From Aliidiomarina soli (GTDB lineage: Bacteria > Pseudomonadota > Gammaproteobacteria > Enterobacterales > Alteromonadaceae): DNA of 64,000 nt. Shown here piece by piece: positions 20,006 through 29,853 of the stretch (the stretch's first letter is position 1; every line of letters begins with the position of its first letter). The stretch is from positions 124,001-188,000 of the forward strand of contig NZ_PIPO01000003.1 of assembly GCF_003986975.1 (NCBI RefSeq), written 5' to 3'. The translations under genes were made by a program, and so were the position numbers. The notes beneath the pieces are model-generated. The model made no database searches. It saw only the letters and a program-made list of their open reading frames with translations, and was not told the origin of the DNA.

Positions 20006-20021
20006 CTGTGAAATAATGCAG
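20006..20021 (+). promoter_or_regulatory. Weak LexA-box candidate before the helicase gene
   Basis: CTGTGAAATAATGCAG has the CTG-N10-CAG spacing of the SOS box and an AT-rich core, with one mismatch in the right half (GCAG for ACAG). It lies 49 bp before the helicase ATG. DinG, a close relative of this helicase, is SOS-regulated in E. coli, which makes the site plausible but not more. Confidence 0.3.
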
Positions 20022-20069
20022 CTTCAACTAGCTGGGGTACAAGATGGTAACAATAGATCAGGGAGCAGC

Positions 20070-22049
20070 ATGGCAAACATAAGTAATGTTTTTGCCAATG
20101 ACGGGCTACTCAGTCAGGCAATTGAGGGCTTTCAGCCGCGCCCTGCACAAATGCAGATGGCAGAAGCAATTGCATCAATGGCGGACGCCCACCCTGTGTT
20201 AATCGTGGAAGCTGAAACTGGAACCGGTAAGACCTTTGCTTACCTGGCGCCGGCGTTAATGGCGAAAGGTGAGGATGGCAGGCGGCCAAAAGTGATCGTG
20301 TCGACGGGCACTAAGAACCTGCAGGAACAGTTGTTTCATCGTGACTTACCCAAAGTTCGCGATGTACTGGCAGCGGATGCGGTGGTGGCGCTACTGAAAG
20401 GGCGTAACAACTACCTGTGTATTCAGCGAATGGAGCAGTTCGTGCAGCAGCCTTCTCGCTTTGACCCCCAATATCTGGCCCAAATGCAGCAGGCCAGGGT
20501 AGTAAAACAATGGTCTAACCAAACCCGTAGCGGCGACCTTGGAGAGCTCACCGAGTTGCCCGAAGATTCGATTATTTTGCCGCAAATTACCAGCACTGCT
20601 GACAATTGCCTGGGTCGCGAATGCCCAGCGTACGACGACTGCTATGTAGTTAAAGCCAGACAAAAGGCGCTGGAAGCCGATGTAGTGGTGGTCAATCACC
20701 ATCTCTTTTTTGCCGATGCGGTGTTGAAAGACACGGGGTTTGGCGAGCTTATTCCGCATGCGGATATGGTTATTTTTGATGAAGCCCATCAGGTACCTGA
20801 TATTGCCAGCAACTATTTTAGCGAGTCATTGAGTACCCGTCAGCTTGTTGAGCTTGGTCAGGATCTGCGGATGCTTTACCGCACTGAATTGAAAGATCTT
20901 AAGCAACTGGAGAGTATTGCTGACCAACTGGATAAAGGTGGTCTTGATCTGCGTTTGCAGTTTGCCCGCGACCCTGAACGAGGCAACTGGCGCGACGCGC
21001 ATAAGCAAACCGCTGTGGCGTCGGATAGTGAGCGCTTAACCACGACATTGCAGCGAGCCTATGACATTGTTAAAGCATCGCTGGGGCGTAACAAAGTCCT
21101 CGACCAGTGTTACGAGCGCATTCTGGCCCTGAAAACACGCTGGCAGCAATTAACAAATACTGCTCGCACCGGGTATAGCTTTTGGTATGAAACGACCAGT
21201 CGCCATCTAACGGTGCATCAGACCCCGCTGAGCGTCGCAGATAAGTTTGCTGAGTTTATCCAGCGTCAGCAAGCGCGTTGGGTGTTTACCTCTGCTACGC
21301 TGGCAGTGGACGGAGACTTCAGTCACTTTAGCGGGCGACTCGGTCTGCAGGACGCTCAAACCTTAGTCTTATCCAGCCCGTTCGACTTCTCCCGTCAGGC
21401 GATGCTATACATGCCACGGTACTTGCCGCAACCGAGTGACCCGGCGATGGCGCAGCATATTCTGCAGCTGGCCCGTGAGTTGATTGCGGTCAATCATGGC
21501 GGCACTTTCTTATTGTTTACCAGTTATCGCATGCTGAATCAGGTCGCAGCGGTGTTGCAGGTTGAACTGGAGCGCACCGTACTCGTACAGGGCCAAACCA
21601 GTAAACGGGAGTTACTCGACCAATTTGTCGCCGCAGGGGATGCGGTATTGCTCGGCACCAGTTCATTCTGGGAGGGCGTAGACGTGCGCGGTGATGCCTT
21701 GCGCCTGGTGATTATTGATAAATTGCCGTTTGCAGCGCCGGACGACCCATTATTGCAGGCTCGGATTGAAGACTGTAAATTGCGCGGTCAGAACCCGTTC
21801 AATCAGGTGCAGTTGCCACAGGCGGTAATTAGTCTCAAGCAGGGTGCAGGGCGGTTAATACGTGATGCATATGATTATGGTGCTCTGGTGGTTTGTGACA
21901 ATCGTCTGGTAACTAAGCAGTATGGACAAATTTTTTTGAATAGTTTGCCTGCAATGGCGCGGACACGATCATTACCGGTGGTAAAAGAATTTTTGGCTCG
22001 TCAAATTGACGAGGCGCGAGCTGAACAGCAGGAAGATAATCAACAATGA
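20070..22049 (+). CDS. yoaA: YoaA/DinG-type DNA helicase with iron-sulfur cluster
   Basis: XPD-family superfamily-2 helicase. Walker A EAETGTGKTFAYLAP is near residue 50; a four-Cys iron-sulfur segment follows (one Cys in YLCIQRM, three in NCLGRECPAYDDC); DEAH is in VIFDEAHQVPD; C-terminal motifs are TSFWEGVDVRGD and SLKQGAGRLIRD. The ATG at 20070 follows GGGAG; a longer frame from 19980 lacks a ribosome site. 659 aa. It overlaps tsaB by 4 bp. The order yoaA-tsaB-yeaY-fadD-rnd is that of E. coli. Confidence 0.93.
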   Translation: MANISNVFANDGLLSQAIEGFQPRPAQMQMAEAIASMADAHPVLIVEAETGTGKTFAYLAPALMAKGEDGRRPKVIVSTGTKNLQEQLFHRDLPKVRDVLAADAVVALLKGRNNYLCIQRMEQFVQQPSRFDPQYLAQMQQARVVKQWSNQTRSGDLGELTELPEDSIILPQITSTADNCLGRECPAYDDCYVVKARQKALEADVVVVNHHLFFADAVLKDTGFGELIPHADMVIFDEAHQVPDIASNYFSESLSTRQLVELGQDLRMLYRTELKDLKQLESIADQLDKGGLDLRLQFARDPERGNWRDAHKQTAVASDSERLTTTLQRAYDIVKASLGRNKVLDQCYERILALKTRWQQLTNTARTGYSFWYETTSRHLTVHQTPLSVADKFAEFIQRQQARWVFTSATLAVDGDFSHFSGRLGLQDAQTLVLSSPFDFSRQAMLYMPRYLPQPSDPAMAQHILQLARELIAVNHGGTFLLFTSYRMLNQVAAVLQVELERTVLVQGQTSKRELLDQFVAAGDAVLLGTSSFWEGVDVRGDALRLVIIDKLPFAAPDDPLLQARIEDCKLRGQNPFNQVQLPQAVISLKQGAGRLIRDAYDYGALVVCDNRLVTKQYGQIFLNSLPAMARTRSLPVVKEFLARQIDEARAEQQEDNQQ

Positions 22050-22762
22050 AAGCTTTTTTAGCAATTGATAGTGCGACCGAGTATTGCTCGGTGGCCTTAG
22101 GTCAGGGCGCTGACGTGATTAGCCGAGGGGCAGAGCTTCCACGCCAGCATTCCCAGGCCTTACTGCCTTATATTGACGAGGTATTGGCAGAAGCCGGGTT
22201 CAGCCTGGATCAGTTGAGTGCTATTATCGTCAGTCAGGGACCGGGTAGTTTTACCGGCGTGCGCATCGGCGCTAGCATGGCTCAGGGTTTGGCGTTTAGT
22301 CAGGACTTACCTCTGATCCAGGTGTCGACCCTGGCTGCGATGGCGCAGGCGAGCTACCGACTGCACCAGGCGAAGCAGGTTTTGGCGGCTATCGATGCGC
22401 GCATGAGCGAGGTGTACTGGGGAACCTACGGCCTGCAAAATGGTCTTATGCAGGCAATAGATGAAGAACGGGTATGTGCGCCCGAGCAGGTCAGTTTGCC
22501 CGCCTCCGCGAGACAGAAGGACCTCTGGTTTAGCTGTGGAACTGGCTGGGAAACCTACCCTCAAGTGCTTAGTGACCGCATCAAAGCACAGTGCGCTGAG
22601 ATTGATTTACGACCAGCGAACGGTGTACGTCTGCCCCACGCAATAGACATGCTAAGCTTAGGTGAGGTCTATTTTGCTCAAGGGCGAGCAATTGCTGCGG
22701 AGGATCTTTCACCGCATTACTTACGTAATGAAGTAACCTGGCAAAAGTTGCCGGGACGCTGA
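22046..22762 (+). CDS. tsaB: tRNA t6A37 threonylcarbamoyl transferase partner TsaB
   Basis: ASKHA-fold protein (YeaZ) that works with TsaD and TsaE to make t6A in tRNAs reading ANN codons. AIDSATEYCSVALGQG opens the fold, HSQALLPYIDEVL and VSQGPGSFTGVRIG are family signatures. 238 aa. The ATG overlaps the helicase stop (ATGA), so the two are co-translated. Confidence 0.95.
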   Translation: MKAFLAIDSATEYCSVALGQGADVISRGAELPRQHSQALLPYIDEVLAEAGFSLDQLSAIIVSQGPGSFTGVRIGASMAQGLAFSQDLPLIQVSTLAAMAQASYRLHQAKQVLAAIDARMSEVYWGTYGLQNGLMQAIDEERVCAPEQVSLPASARQKDLWFSCGTGWETYPQVLSDRIKAQCAEIDLRPANGVRLPHAIDMLSLGEVYFAQGRAIAAEDLSPHYLRNEVTWQKLPGR

Positions 22763-22776
22763 TATGGGAGGTGCTC

Positions 22777-23475
22777 ATGCGCCTGATAATGCAAACAGTT
22801 TTGGGTTTAGTTGTGTCACTGGTTATAGCGGGGTGTGCGTCTCGCTACCCGGAGCCAATTCGAACTGAGGCCACTGATCTGGTGCCATTTAGCCAGGCTT
22901 TGCGAAGCACAGCAGAGCTTGAAGGGCGAACTGCGCGGTGGGGAGGCGTTATTGCGAATATTGAGAATAGCGCAGACGCTACCCGTATTGAGTTGGTTCA
23001 TTTCCGCCTCAATGGATACGGCAGACCGCAGATTGAAGACGACAGTGAAGGGCGGTTTATTGTCTATGTGGATCGCTTTGTGGACCCGGAAATATACAAG
23101 GAAGGCCGCTCACTGACTGCTCTGGGCCAGATCAGCGCCAGTGAAGAGGGTAAGATTGGTGAGTTTAATTACATCTATCCGGTGTTGCAGGCAACTGGTG
23201 TCGAGTTGTGGCGGCCACAACAACAACGCGACCAGATAGGGGTTGGCTATTACTACTATGACCCTTATTCGTTATGGTATCGGCATTCGCTGTATGGCGT
23301 AGGACCTTACCGCTATCACCCATATTACTTTCCCTATGGCGAAAGCCGTCCGCAGCGCTCTCAGCAGCAGCCGCAACAGATGCAGCGCCCGCTCAGTTCG
23401 CGGGAGCCACATATAGAACGTCCGCAGATAGAACGTCCGCAGAGTGTGCAGCAGCGCATAATAAAAGAACAGTAA
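22777..23475 (+). CDS. Slp/YeaY-family outer-membrane lipoprotein
   Basis: Signal peptide with lipobox VIAGC, the modified cysteine being C20, followed by a Slp-family domain (VPFSQALRSTAELEGRTARWGGVIANIENS, then DRFVDPEIYKEGRSLTALGQI). Starvation lipoproteins of this family sit in the outer membrane; the precise job is unknown. I chose the ATG at 22777 because GGGAGG lies 6 nt upstream. The C-terminus has a Tyr-rich stretch and a Gln/Pro-rich tail with the repeat PQIERP. It is the position of yeaY in E. coli. Confidence 0.88.
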   Translation: MRLIMQTVLGLVVSLVIAGCASRYPEPIRTEATDLVPFSQALRSTAELEGRTARWGGVIANIENSADATRIELVHFRLNGYGRPQIEDDSEGRFIVYVDRFVDPEIYKEGRSLTALGQISASEEGKIGEFNYIYPVLQATGVELWRPQQQRDQIGVGYYYYDPYSLWYRHSLYGVGPYRYHPYYFPYGESRPQRSQQQPQQMQRPLSSREPHIERPQIERPQSVQQRIIKEQ

Positions 23476-23488
23476 ACCAGAGGTTGGC

Positions 23489-24352
23489 TTGACGACAAAG
23501 AACGAGGTTAGCGAGGTAAGCTTTGAATTACCTCATATCAGCTTAAAGGGTCTGCGTGGAGGTACTCCGGGCGGGCCTTTTTTATTGTTGTTGCATGGCT
23601 GGCTGGATAACTGCAGAAGCTTCGAACCCATGTTTCCTTATCTGGATGCTTTTGACTGGGTAGCCATCGACTTTCCTGGTCATGGTTACTCAGGCCATCG
23701 CCCAGCTGGCGGGGCTTATTACTTTGTCGACTGGGTGGCCGATATCGAGGCGCTTATCAGAGTCCAAAAGTGGCAGAATATCCACCTGGTCGGACACAGT
23801 ATGGGCGGTTATGTGGCACAGACACTGGCGGCGGTATTTCCGCAGCCGATTAAAAAACTGGTCACTCTGGAAGCCTTTGGTATGGTGGTTAGCCCGGCAT
23901 CCGATTCGCTGCAGCAGTTACGTAAGGGGCTGCAGGCTCGTTTAAAGCAGAGCAAACGGCGTGACCCTGTCTATGCTGATATTACCAGCCTGGTCAAAGC
24001 GCGAGCTGAAATAAGTGAATTTTCCGAAGACCTGGCGCTGTTATTGCTGCAGCGAAATTTGCAGCCGGTCGAGGGGGGCTATCGCTGGCGAACCGACCCG
24101 CGTGTCCGGGCGCCTTCGCCGTTCCGTTTTTGTGCTCAACAGGTGCCGCCAATTCTGCAGGGCATCGAAGCTCCAATGCACGTGATTCTCGGCGACCAGG
24201 GTCACAATGACTTACCAGAAGCAGTTGAAAAATGGGCTACAGATGTACGCCGAATTAGCTTTGAAACCCTGCCCGGAGGGCATCATTTTCACATGCAAAA
24301 CCCTGCCAGGGTAGTAAATGCCTTGACTTGCCAGTTCATCGAACAAGTGTAA
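23489..24352 (+). CDS. Alpha/beta hydrolase
   Basis: 287 aa with LLLHGWLDNCRSFEP (oxyanion region), the nucleophile elbow GHSMGG (about residues 110-115) and a late His in LPGGHHFHMQNP. This resembles the epoxide-hydrolase/serine-hydrolase branch. It starts at TTG (23489) behind AGAGG. It stands between yeaY and fadD, where E. coli has no gene; a link to fatty-acid or ester metabolism is only inferred from the position. Confidence 0.82.
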   Translation: MTTKNEVSEVSFELPHISLKGLRGGTPGGPFLLLLHGWLDNCRSFEPMFPYLDAFDWVAIDFPGHGYSGHRPAGGAYYFVDWVADIEALIRVQKWQNIHLVGHSMGGYVAQTLAAVFPQPIKKLVTLEAFGMVVSPASDSLQQLRKGLQARLKQSKRRDPVYADITSLVKARAEISEFSEDLALLLLQRNLQPVEGGYRWRTDPRVRAPSPFRFCAQQVPPILQGIEAPMHVILGDQGHNDLPEAVEKWATDVRRISFETLPGGHHFHMQNPARVVNALTCQFIEQV

Positions 24353-24367
24353 AATCCGCTAGGATCT

Positions 24368-24380
24368 ACTGGTCGGATAT
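24368..24380 (+). promoter_or_regulatory. Candidate FadR operator upstream of fadD
   Basis: ACTGGTCGGATAT matches the left half of the E. coli FadR site (ACTGGTCNGACCAGT) completely; the right half is poor. It lies about 145 bp before the fadD start. fadR itself is at 30578 in this window, and E. coli fadD is a known FadR target. Confidence 0.5.
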
Positions 24381-24407
24381 GCGAATATATTGGGCTACAG
24401 ATTTGAC

Positions 24408-24429
24408 AAGCGCCCCGTTGGGGCGCTTT
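24408..24429 (+). terminator. Terminator-like hairpin before fadD
   Basis: AAGCGCCCC pairs with GGGGCGCTT around GTT and ends in TTT. It probably ends the upstream transcript (yoaA to the hydrolase), though the U-tract is short, and it lies between the FadR-like site and fadD. Confidence 0.6.
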
Positions 24430-24524
24430 GCTATGTACAATAATGTTCTTTAAACGGCCCGTCATTAGAAGGCCGGACGCATCATTTGGATGGGTTAGAA
24501 ATAACAGAAAGCAGGAGCGACACG

Positions 24525-26183
24525 GTGGAAAGAATTTGGCAGAAGCGCTATCCCAAAGGTGTTCCAAACGAGATTGATCCGGACCATTTTGGCTCGTTGG
24601 TTGAAATTTTTAACGACAGTGTAAGCAAATACAAGGGTAAAAGTGCTTATGTAAACATGGATCAGGAGCTGTCCTTTGACGAGTTAGATAAGCAAACTCG
24701 TGACTTTGCCGCGTACTTACAAAGTATCGGGCTGAAAAAGGGCGACCCCGTGGCCGTGATGATGCCGAATTTGCTGCAGTATCCGATTGCTCTGTTTGGC
24801 ATTTTGCGGGCTGGGATGGTAGTAGTGAATGTTAATCCGCTCTACACCGCTCGCGAACTCAAGCACCAGCTTAGTGATTCTGGCGCCAAAGTATTGGTTA
24901 TTCTGAAAAACTTCGCTCACACCTTTGACAAAATTAAAGACGATGTGAAGCTGGATAAGGTGGTTCTGACGGGGATTGGGGATGCATTACCAGCGCCGAA
25001 GCGCTGGATTGTAAACTTCGTCGTGAAGTACGTTAAAAAGATGGTCCCAGCTTATAGTCTTAGCAACAGCATTGATTTTAACAGCGCGCTTAGTAAAGGC
25101 AGCGCCGCCAGCTTTAAAGAAAACGAGCTAAATGGCGACGACCTGGCCTTTTTACAGTATACCGGTGGTACTACTGGGCCTTCCAAAGGCGCTATGCTGA
25201 CGCACCGCAATATGGTGGCCAACCTGGAACAGGTATCTTCTGTCATTACGCCAATGATGAGTGATGGTGAAGAAGTAATTATCACTGCCTTGCCGCTTTA
25301 TCATATCTTTGCGCTGACGGCGAATTGCCTGACCTTCCTCAAGCATGGCGGCAAAAACATTTTAATTACCAACCCGCGTGACATGCCTGGCTTCGTTAAG
25401 GAGCTATCCAAGCATCAGTTTTCGATGATTTCAGGCGTTAATACGCTGTTCAATGGCTTGTTAAACACCCCGGGCTTTAAAGATCTTGATTTCAGTAAAC
25501 TGAAAATAGCGTTGGGTGGCGGCATGGCGGTGCAACGCGCGGTTGCTGAGCATTGGGAGAAGGTCACTAAAGCGCCTTTACTGGAAGGCTATGGCCTGAC
25601 GGAGTGTGCGCCGGTAGTGACAGTTAATCCTTATGACATTGAACACTACACTGGCAGCATTGGCATTCCGGTTCCTTCTACAGATATCATGATTGTGGAT
25701 GAAGAAGGCAACGAGCTGCCGTTGGGAGAGCCTGGCGAGATGTGGGTCAAGGGTCCGCAGGTTATGGCTGGTTATCTGGGACGTCCGGATGCAACCGCGG
25801 AGTCGATCAAAGATGGTTGGTTCGCGACTGGTGACATGGCGGTGGCAGATGATGATGGTTTCTTCCGCATTGTAGATCGCAAGAAAGATATGATTCTGGT
25901 GTCTGGCTTCAATGTCTATCCAAATGAGATCGAAGAAGTGGTGGCGAGCCATCCGAAGGTTCTTGAAGTTGCCGCCATTGGTGTACCGAACGATGCATCA
26001 GGTGAAGCGGTCAAAGTCGTCTTAGTGAAAAAAGATGACTCGCTGACCGAGAAAGAAGTAGTTGAATACTGTCGCGAAAACCTGACTGCGTACAAGGTTC
26101 CTAAATTGGTTGAGTTCCGCGAGGAACTACCGAAAACCAATGTTGGGAAAATCCTTCGTCGTGAACTAAGAGACGACGAATGA
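24525..26183 (+). CDS. fadD: Long-chain fatty acid-CoA ligase
   Basis: Activates fatty acids to acyl-CoA at the inner membrane. AMP-binding motif [16 protein letters not shown], then [10 protein letters not shown], and the FACS signature [28 protein letters not shown]. The GTG at 24525 has AGGAG 7 nt upstream, and the protein from there ([18 protein letters not shown]) aligns with the E. coli FadD N-terminus; the 13-codon extension upstream does not. 552 aa. It overlaps rnd by 4 bp. Confidence 0.96.
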   Translation: MERIWQKRYPKGVPNEIDPDHFGSLVEIFNDSVSKYKGKSAYVNMDQELSFDELDKQTRDFAAYLQSIGLKKGDPVAVMMPNLLQYPIALFGILRAGMVVVNVNPLYTARELKHQLSDSGAKVLVILKNFAHTFDKIKDDVKLDKVVLTGIGDALPAPKRWIVNFVVKYVKKMVPAYSLSNSIDFNSALSKGSAASFKENELNGDDLAFLQYTGGTTGPSKGAMLTHRNMVANLEQVSSVITPMMSDGEEVIITALPLYHIFALTANCLTFLKHGGKNILITNPRDMPGFVKELSKHQFSMISGVNTLFNGLLNTPGFKDLDFSKLKIALGGGMAVQRAVAEHWEKVTKAPLLEGYGLTECAPVVTVNPYDIEHYTGSIGIPVPSTDIMIVDEEGNELPLGEPGEMWVKGPQVMAGYLGRPDATAESIKDGWFATGDMAVADDDGFFRIVDRKKDMILVSGFNVYPNEIEEVVASHPKVLEVAAIGVPNDASGEAVKVVLVKKDDSLTEKEVVEYCRENLTAYKVPKLVEFREELPKTNVGKILRRELRDDE

Positions 26184-27328
26184 GCGAAGTGAATTATCGC
26201 TTTATAGACGCCACCAAGGAATTGGTGGCGTTTTGCGATCAGGCAAAAACGGCTGGATGGCTGGCGCTGGATACCGAGTTTGTCCGTGAACGGACCTTTT
26301 ATGCTCAGCTTGGTTTGCTGCAGTTGGCCGTGGCGGATGACATTGTATTGGTTGATCCGTTAGCTGGATTCGAGCTGGAGCCATTCTGGCAGCTGCTTGC
26401 CGACGAAAACGTGACCAAGGTGCTGCATTCAGGCGGCGAAGATCTTGAGTTACTTCATCAATGCGCGCAACGGATGCCACAGAATGTGTTCGATAGCCAG
26501 ATAGCGGCATCGGTATTAGGGTATGGCGATTCCCTTGGCTATGCGGCCATGGTGCAGCAGTTTTGTGATGTTGAACTGGATAAATCACAGTCGCGCACAG
26601 ATTGGCTGGCACGGCCGCTGAGTGATGACCAACGCTATTATGCGGCGGCCGATGTGTTTTATTTAGCGCGCATTTATCCACGTTTGCTGACTGAACTTCA
26701 GCAGGCCGACAAGCTAGCACTGGTAGCTGATGAATGTGCCTTACAGATCGTCAAACGCACTCGCCAGCTAAACCCTGATTTAGCCTGGCGCGAGATCGGC
26801 AACGCCTGGCAAACCTCACCGCAGCAGCGTGCAGTGCTGCAAGCGTTAGCGGCCTGGCGTTTAAACACCGCGCGACGCAAAGATAAGCCGGTGGGTTTTA
26901 TTGTTAAAGACGCTACTTTAATCGAAATTGCCCGTAAAGAAGCACAATCGATGGCGCAACTTGCTGCGATTGATAGCATGCATCCACAGGCAGTTCGGCG
27001 CTGGGGCGATGAAATTATTGCTGCAGTCAAAACAGGCCTGGCCTGCCCGGAGGAAAACATTCCAGCGGAAATGCCGCGTCTTGATTTTGTCGATGGCTAT
27101 AAAGGCATGTTTAAAAAAGCCAAAGCACTGATCCAGAAGAAAGCTGAGGAATTACAAGTGCCTGCGTCGTTGATCGGTTCCCGTAAGCAAATTAACGAAG
27201 TGTTTCACTGGCTTTGGTTCTGTAACGATGCGCTCAAGCAGCAGCTCAACCCACCGGATTTACTGGTCGGCTGGCGCGGAGAACTGCTGAAAAGCGAGCT
27301 CGAAGCGTTGTTGCTGCCACGGCCTTAA
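26180..27328 (+). CDS. rnd: Ribonuclease D
   Basis: 3'-5' exoribonuclease for tRNA maturation. DEDD motifs: [14 protein letters not shown] (Exo I), [12 protein letters not shown] (Exo II), and the Exo III region [14 protein letters not shown]. The HRDC domain follows (about 205-290). 382 aa compared with 375 in E. coli. Its ATG overlaps the fadD stop codon, the same adjacency as in E. coli. Confidence 0.96.
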   Translation: MSEVNYRFIDATKELVAFCDQAKTAGWLALDTEFVRERTFYAQLGLLQLAVADDIVLVDPLAGFELEPFWQLLADENVTKVLHSGGEDLELLHQCAQRMPQNVFDSQIAASVLGYGDSLGYAAMVQQFCDVELDKSQSRTDWLARPLSDDQRYYAAADVFYLARIYPRLLTELQQADKLALVADECALQIVKRTRQLNPDLAWREIGNAWQTSPQQRAVLQALAAWRLNTARRKDKPVGFIVKDATLIEIARKEAQSMAQLAAIDSMHPQAVRRWGDEIIAAVKTGLACPEENIPAEMPRLDFVDGYKGMFKKAKALIQKKAEELQVPASLIGSRKQINEVFHWLWFCNDALKQQLNPPDLLVGWRGELLKSELEALLLPRP

Positions 27329-27364
27329 GGTAGACTGAGTGCAGACATGAAAGTGGAGTAAACC

Positions 27365-27640
27365 ATGTTTTGCATAGTGCTAAGGTCACATAAAAAAGCA
27401 GATACATATCTGTATATTGCCAAAGACGCCTCTTTTGAAGAGCTGCCGGAGACACTCCAGCAGCTCTTCACCCCGCATACCCACGTAATGACCTTACTCC
27501 TCCAGGGGGAGCGAAAAATTGCGCGTCTCAGTGCATCAAAACTTAAGCAACACATAGAAGCTGAAGGGTTTTACCTGCAGTTACCCGCCACCACGGAAGA
27601 CTGGCTTAAAGAGCACACCGCTCAAAACCCTGTTGATTAG
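27365..27640 (+). CDS. ycgL: YcgL-domain protein
   Basis: 91 aa small soluble protein with the YcgL fold: MFCIVLRSHKKADTYLYIAK at the start, then LLLQGERKIAR and GFYLQLP. The function is unknown. It is followed after 11 bp by a lytic transglycosylase gene and further by ycgM and ycgN, close to the E. coli ycgL-ycgM-ycgN order. Confidence 0.93.
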   Translation: MFCIVLRSHKKADTYLYIAKDASFEELPETLQQLFTPHTHVMTLLLQGERKIARLSASKLKQHIEAEGFYLQLPATTEDWLKEHTAQNPVD

Positions 27641-27651
27641 GAGATACCCTG

Positions 27652-28653
27652 ATGATGCATGTTGTTAAAGTAGCCTGCACAGCAATGCTAGCCGTCGCGC
27701 TGGCGAATCCAGCCGTCTATGCCGAGGAACAAGCTGAAAATGAGCGACCCGATTACGAACGCTATGTAGAACAGTTAAAAAATGAAGCCATCGAACATGG
27801 CATCGGTGAAGACACCGTTGCCCGTGCTTTTGAAGGGATTGAGTTTTACGAACGAGCAGTTTCTGCTGACCGTAATCAACCAGAACGCGTGCTGACTCTG
27901 GATACCTACCTGCCGCGAGCGGTGCCTGACTGGAAGGTTAACCAGGGCATAGAAAAATTTGCAGAGCACAAAGAGTTGCTGGAACGCGTTGGCGCGGAAT
28001 TTGGCGTCCAGCCACGCTTTATCGTTGCGCTATGGGGTATTGAAACCAATTACGGCAGTTACACCGGCAATTTCAAAGTTGTTTCGGCGCTGGCAACACT
28101 GGCCTGGGAAGGCCGTCGTGAAGCATTTTTTAAAGGCCAGCTGATGCAGGCCTTGGAAATCATTGATGCGGGCCATATAGAACCAGACCAGATGCGTGGT
28201 TCCTGGGCTGGTGCAATGGGCCAAACGCAGTTTATGCCGAGTTCCTTTTTAAGTTACGCGATTGACTTTAATCAGGATGGTAAAATCGATATCTGGAACA
28301 GCTATGAAGATGTTTTTGCATCGGCAGCCAATTACCTCAGCCAGGTCGGCTGGCAGGATGATGTGACCTGGGGACGCCAGGTACGCATTCCGGACAACTT
28401 CGATACTGAATTAGCCGGGTTGTCGACGAAAAAGCCTTTAGCTGAGTGGCAGGCGCTGGGTGTGCGCCGCTATGATGGTTCAGATTTGCCGCTACGCGAT
28501 GATATTGAAGCATCCGTGATCATCCCTGATGATGAACAGGGTCGTATTTATCTTGCGTATACCAACTGGGATTCCCTGATGCGCTGGAACCGCTCAAACT
28601 ATTTCGTCGTCGCGGTCGGTCACCTTGCCGACCGAATACAATTAGGTCGCTAA
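27652..28653 (+). CDS. Membrane-bound lytic murein transglycosylase, MltB family
   Basis: Periplasmic peptidoglycan-cleaving enzyme. A signal peptide (about 1-25, ending VYA) without a lipobox is followed by the SLT_2 domain: the catalytic Glu in VALWGIETNYGSYTGNF, GSWAGAMGQTQFMPSSF and FNQDGKIDIW. 333 aa. AGGAG lies about 7 nt before tandem ATGs at 27652 and 27655. The absence of a lipidation Cys suggests a soluble form, unlike E. coli MltB. Confidence 0.92.
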   Translation: MMHVVKVACTAMLAVALANPAVYAEEQAENERPDYERYVEQLKNEAIEHGIGEDTVARAFEGIEFYERAVSADRNQPERVLTLDTYLPRAVPDWKVNQGIEKFAEHKELLERVGAEFGVQPRFIVALWGIETNYGSYTGNFKVVSALATLAWEGRREAFFKGQLMQALEIIDAGHIEPDQMRGSWAGAMGQTQFMPSSFLSYAIDFNQDGKIDIWNSYEDVFASAANYLSQVGWQDDVTWGRQVRIPDNFDTELAGLSTKKPLAEWQALGVRRYDGSDLPLRDDIEASVIIPDDEQGRIYLAYTNWDSLMRWNRSNYFVVAVGHLADRIQLGR

Positions 28654-28659
28654 AAATCA

Positions 28660-29340
28660 ATGAGTTATCAACATAAAGATATTTATGGACGGGTATTACC
28701 TTTTACCCCGGGGAAGGTTGTCTGTGTGGGGCGTAATTATCGCGCTCACGCAGAGGAACTCGGCAACCAGGTACCCAAGCATCCCTTGTTGTTTATTAAA
28801 CCAGCCAGTGCACTGCAGCCGATGACGCAGCCAATTCAGTGGCCGCAGGTGCTGGGGAGCTGTCATCATGAAATCGAGCTTAGCCTTTTGATTGGGCGTA
28901 GCCTGAGTGATCCCAACCCGACAGCGAAACAGGCTATGAGCGCGGTGTGGGGTTATTCGTTAGGTTTGGATCTAACCTTACGAGATGAACAGGAAAAGCT
29001 TAAAATACAGGGACACCCTTGGGAACGCGCGAAGGCCTTTGCCGGCAGTGCGCCAATGGGAAGCTTTATTCCGTCTAGTGAAATTGGCTCAGTCCGTGAT
29101 CTGCAACTGGAATTGCAGATCAACGGCGGTGTGCGCCAGGCGGCGGAGACAAAATCAATGATGTTTAATGTCCTTGAGTTGCTCTGTGAAGCGGCGACGA
29201 TCTTCACCTTACAGCCGGGCGATATCCTGATGACAGGGACGCCTGCGGGCGTCGGAGCCTTGCGTCGGGGAGATGAGTTGCACTTGCAACTGCAGGGCGC
29301 AGAAAAGCACTGGTCGTGGAAAACCCGGGTGGCAGGCTAA
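28660..29340 (+). CDS. ycgM: Fumarylacetoacetate hydrolase-family protein (YcgM)
   Basis: 226 aa FAH fold with VCVGRNYRAHAEELGN, the metal-binding acidic residues in SCHHEIELSLLIGRSL and a conserved GYSLGLDLTLRDEQ. LMTGTPAGVGALRRGD is the C-terminal signature. These enzymes act on acylpyruvates or oxaloacetate; the physiological substrate is not settled by sequence. It sits between the transglycosylase and ycgN. Confidence 0.92.
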   Translation: MSYQHKDIYGRVLPFTPGKVVCVGRNYRAHAEELGNQVPKHPLLFIKPASALQPMTQPIQWPQVLGSCHHEIELSLLIGRSLSDPNPTAKQAMSAVWGYSLGLDLTLRDEQEKLKIQGHPWERAKAFAGSAPMGSFIPSSEIGSVRDLQLELQINGGVRQAAETKSMMFNVLELLCEAATIFTLQPGDILMTGTPAGVGALRRGDELHLQLQGAEKHWSWKTRVAG

Positions 29341-29355
29341 CCTCCGGGCGCGGTT

Positions 29356-29853
29356 ATGAATGAATTCTGGCAGAGTAAAACATTACATGAAATGACGCCC
29401 CGTGAATGGGAGTCATTGTGCGATGGTTGCGGCAAGTGCTGCCTGCAAAAATTGCTTGATGCGGATGCTGAGTCGCCTGACCAGGACAGCGACAGTCTTT
29501 ATATGCACGCCGATGAACAGGTTTTCTATACGGATGTTCGCTGCCAGCATCTGGACCCGGTCACGGCGCAATGCGACTGTTACCCGACACGTCTTGAGAA
29601 AGTGCCAAACTGCGTCAATATCACCCTGCAGGATCTACCCAATATTCACTTTATGCCGCCCAGCTGCGCTTACCGTCGCTTGCATGAAGGAAAAGGGCTG
29701 CCTGCATGGCACCCTCTGTTACACCAGGGGTCGAAAGTACCTATGCAGAAGGCTGGTATGAGCATTACCACGCAGACTACGATTTCAGATGGGGAAATGG
29801 ATGAGCAGGACTACGACTTGCGTATTGTTACCTGGCCGTTAAACGAAGCTTAG
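29356..29853 (+). CDS. ycgN: YcgN-family cysteine-cluster protein
   Basis: 165 aa UPF0260 protein with the CxxCxxCC cluster CDGCGKCC (23-30) and later Cys residues (DVRCQHL, QCDCYPTR, VPNC), suggesting metal or iron-sulfur binding. Function unknown. It follows ycgM by 15 bp and converges on dsbB with a 4-bp overlap of the two 3' ends. Confidence 0.93.
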   Translation: MNEFWQSKTLHEMTPREWESLCDGCGKCCLQKLLDADAESPDQDSDSLYMHADEQVFYTDVRCQHLDPVTAQCDCYPTRLEKVPNCVNITLQDLPNIHFMPPSCAYRRLHEGKGLPAWHPLLHQGSKVPMQKAGMSITTQTTISDGEMDEQDYDLRIVTWPLNEA

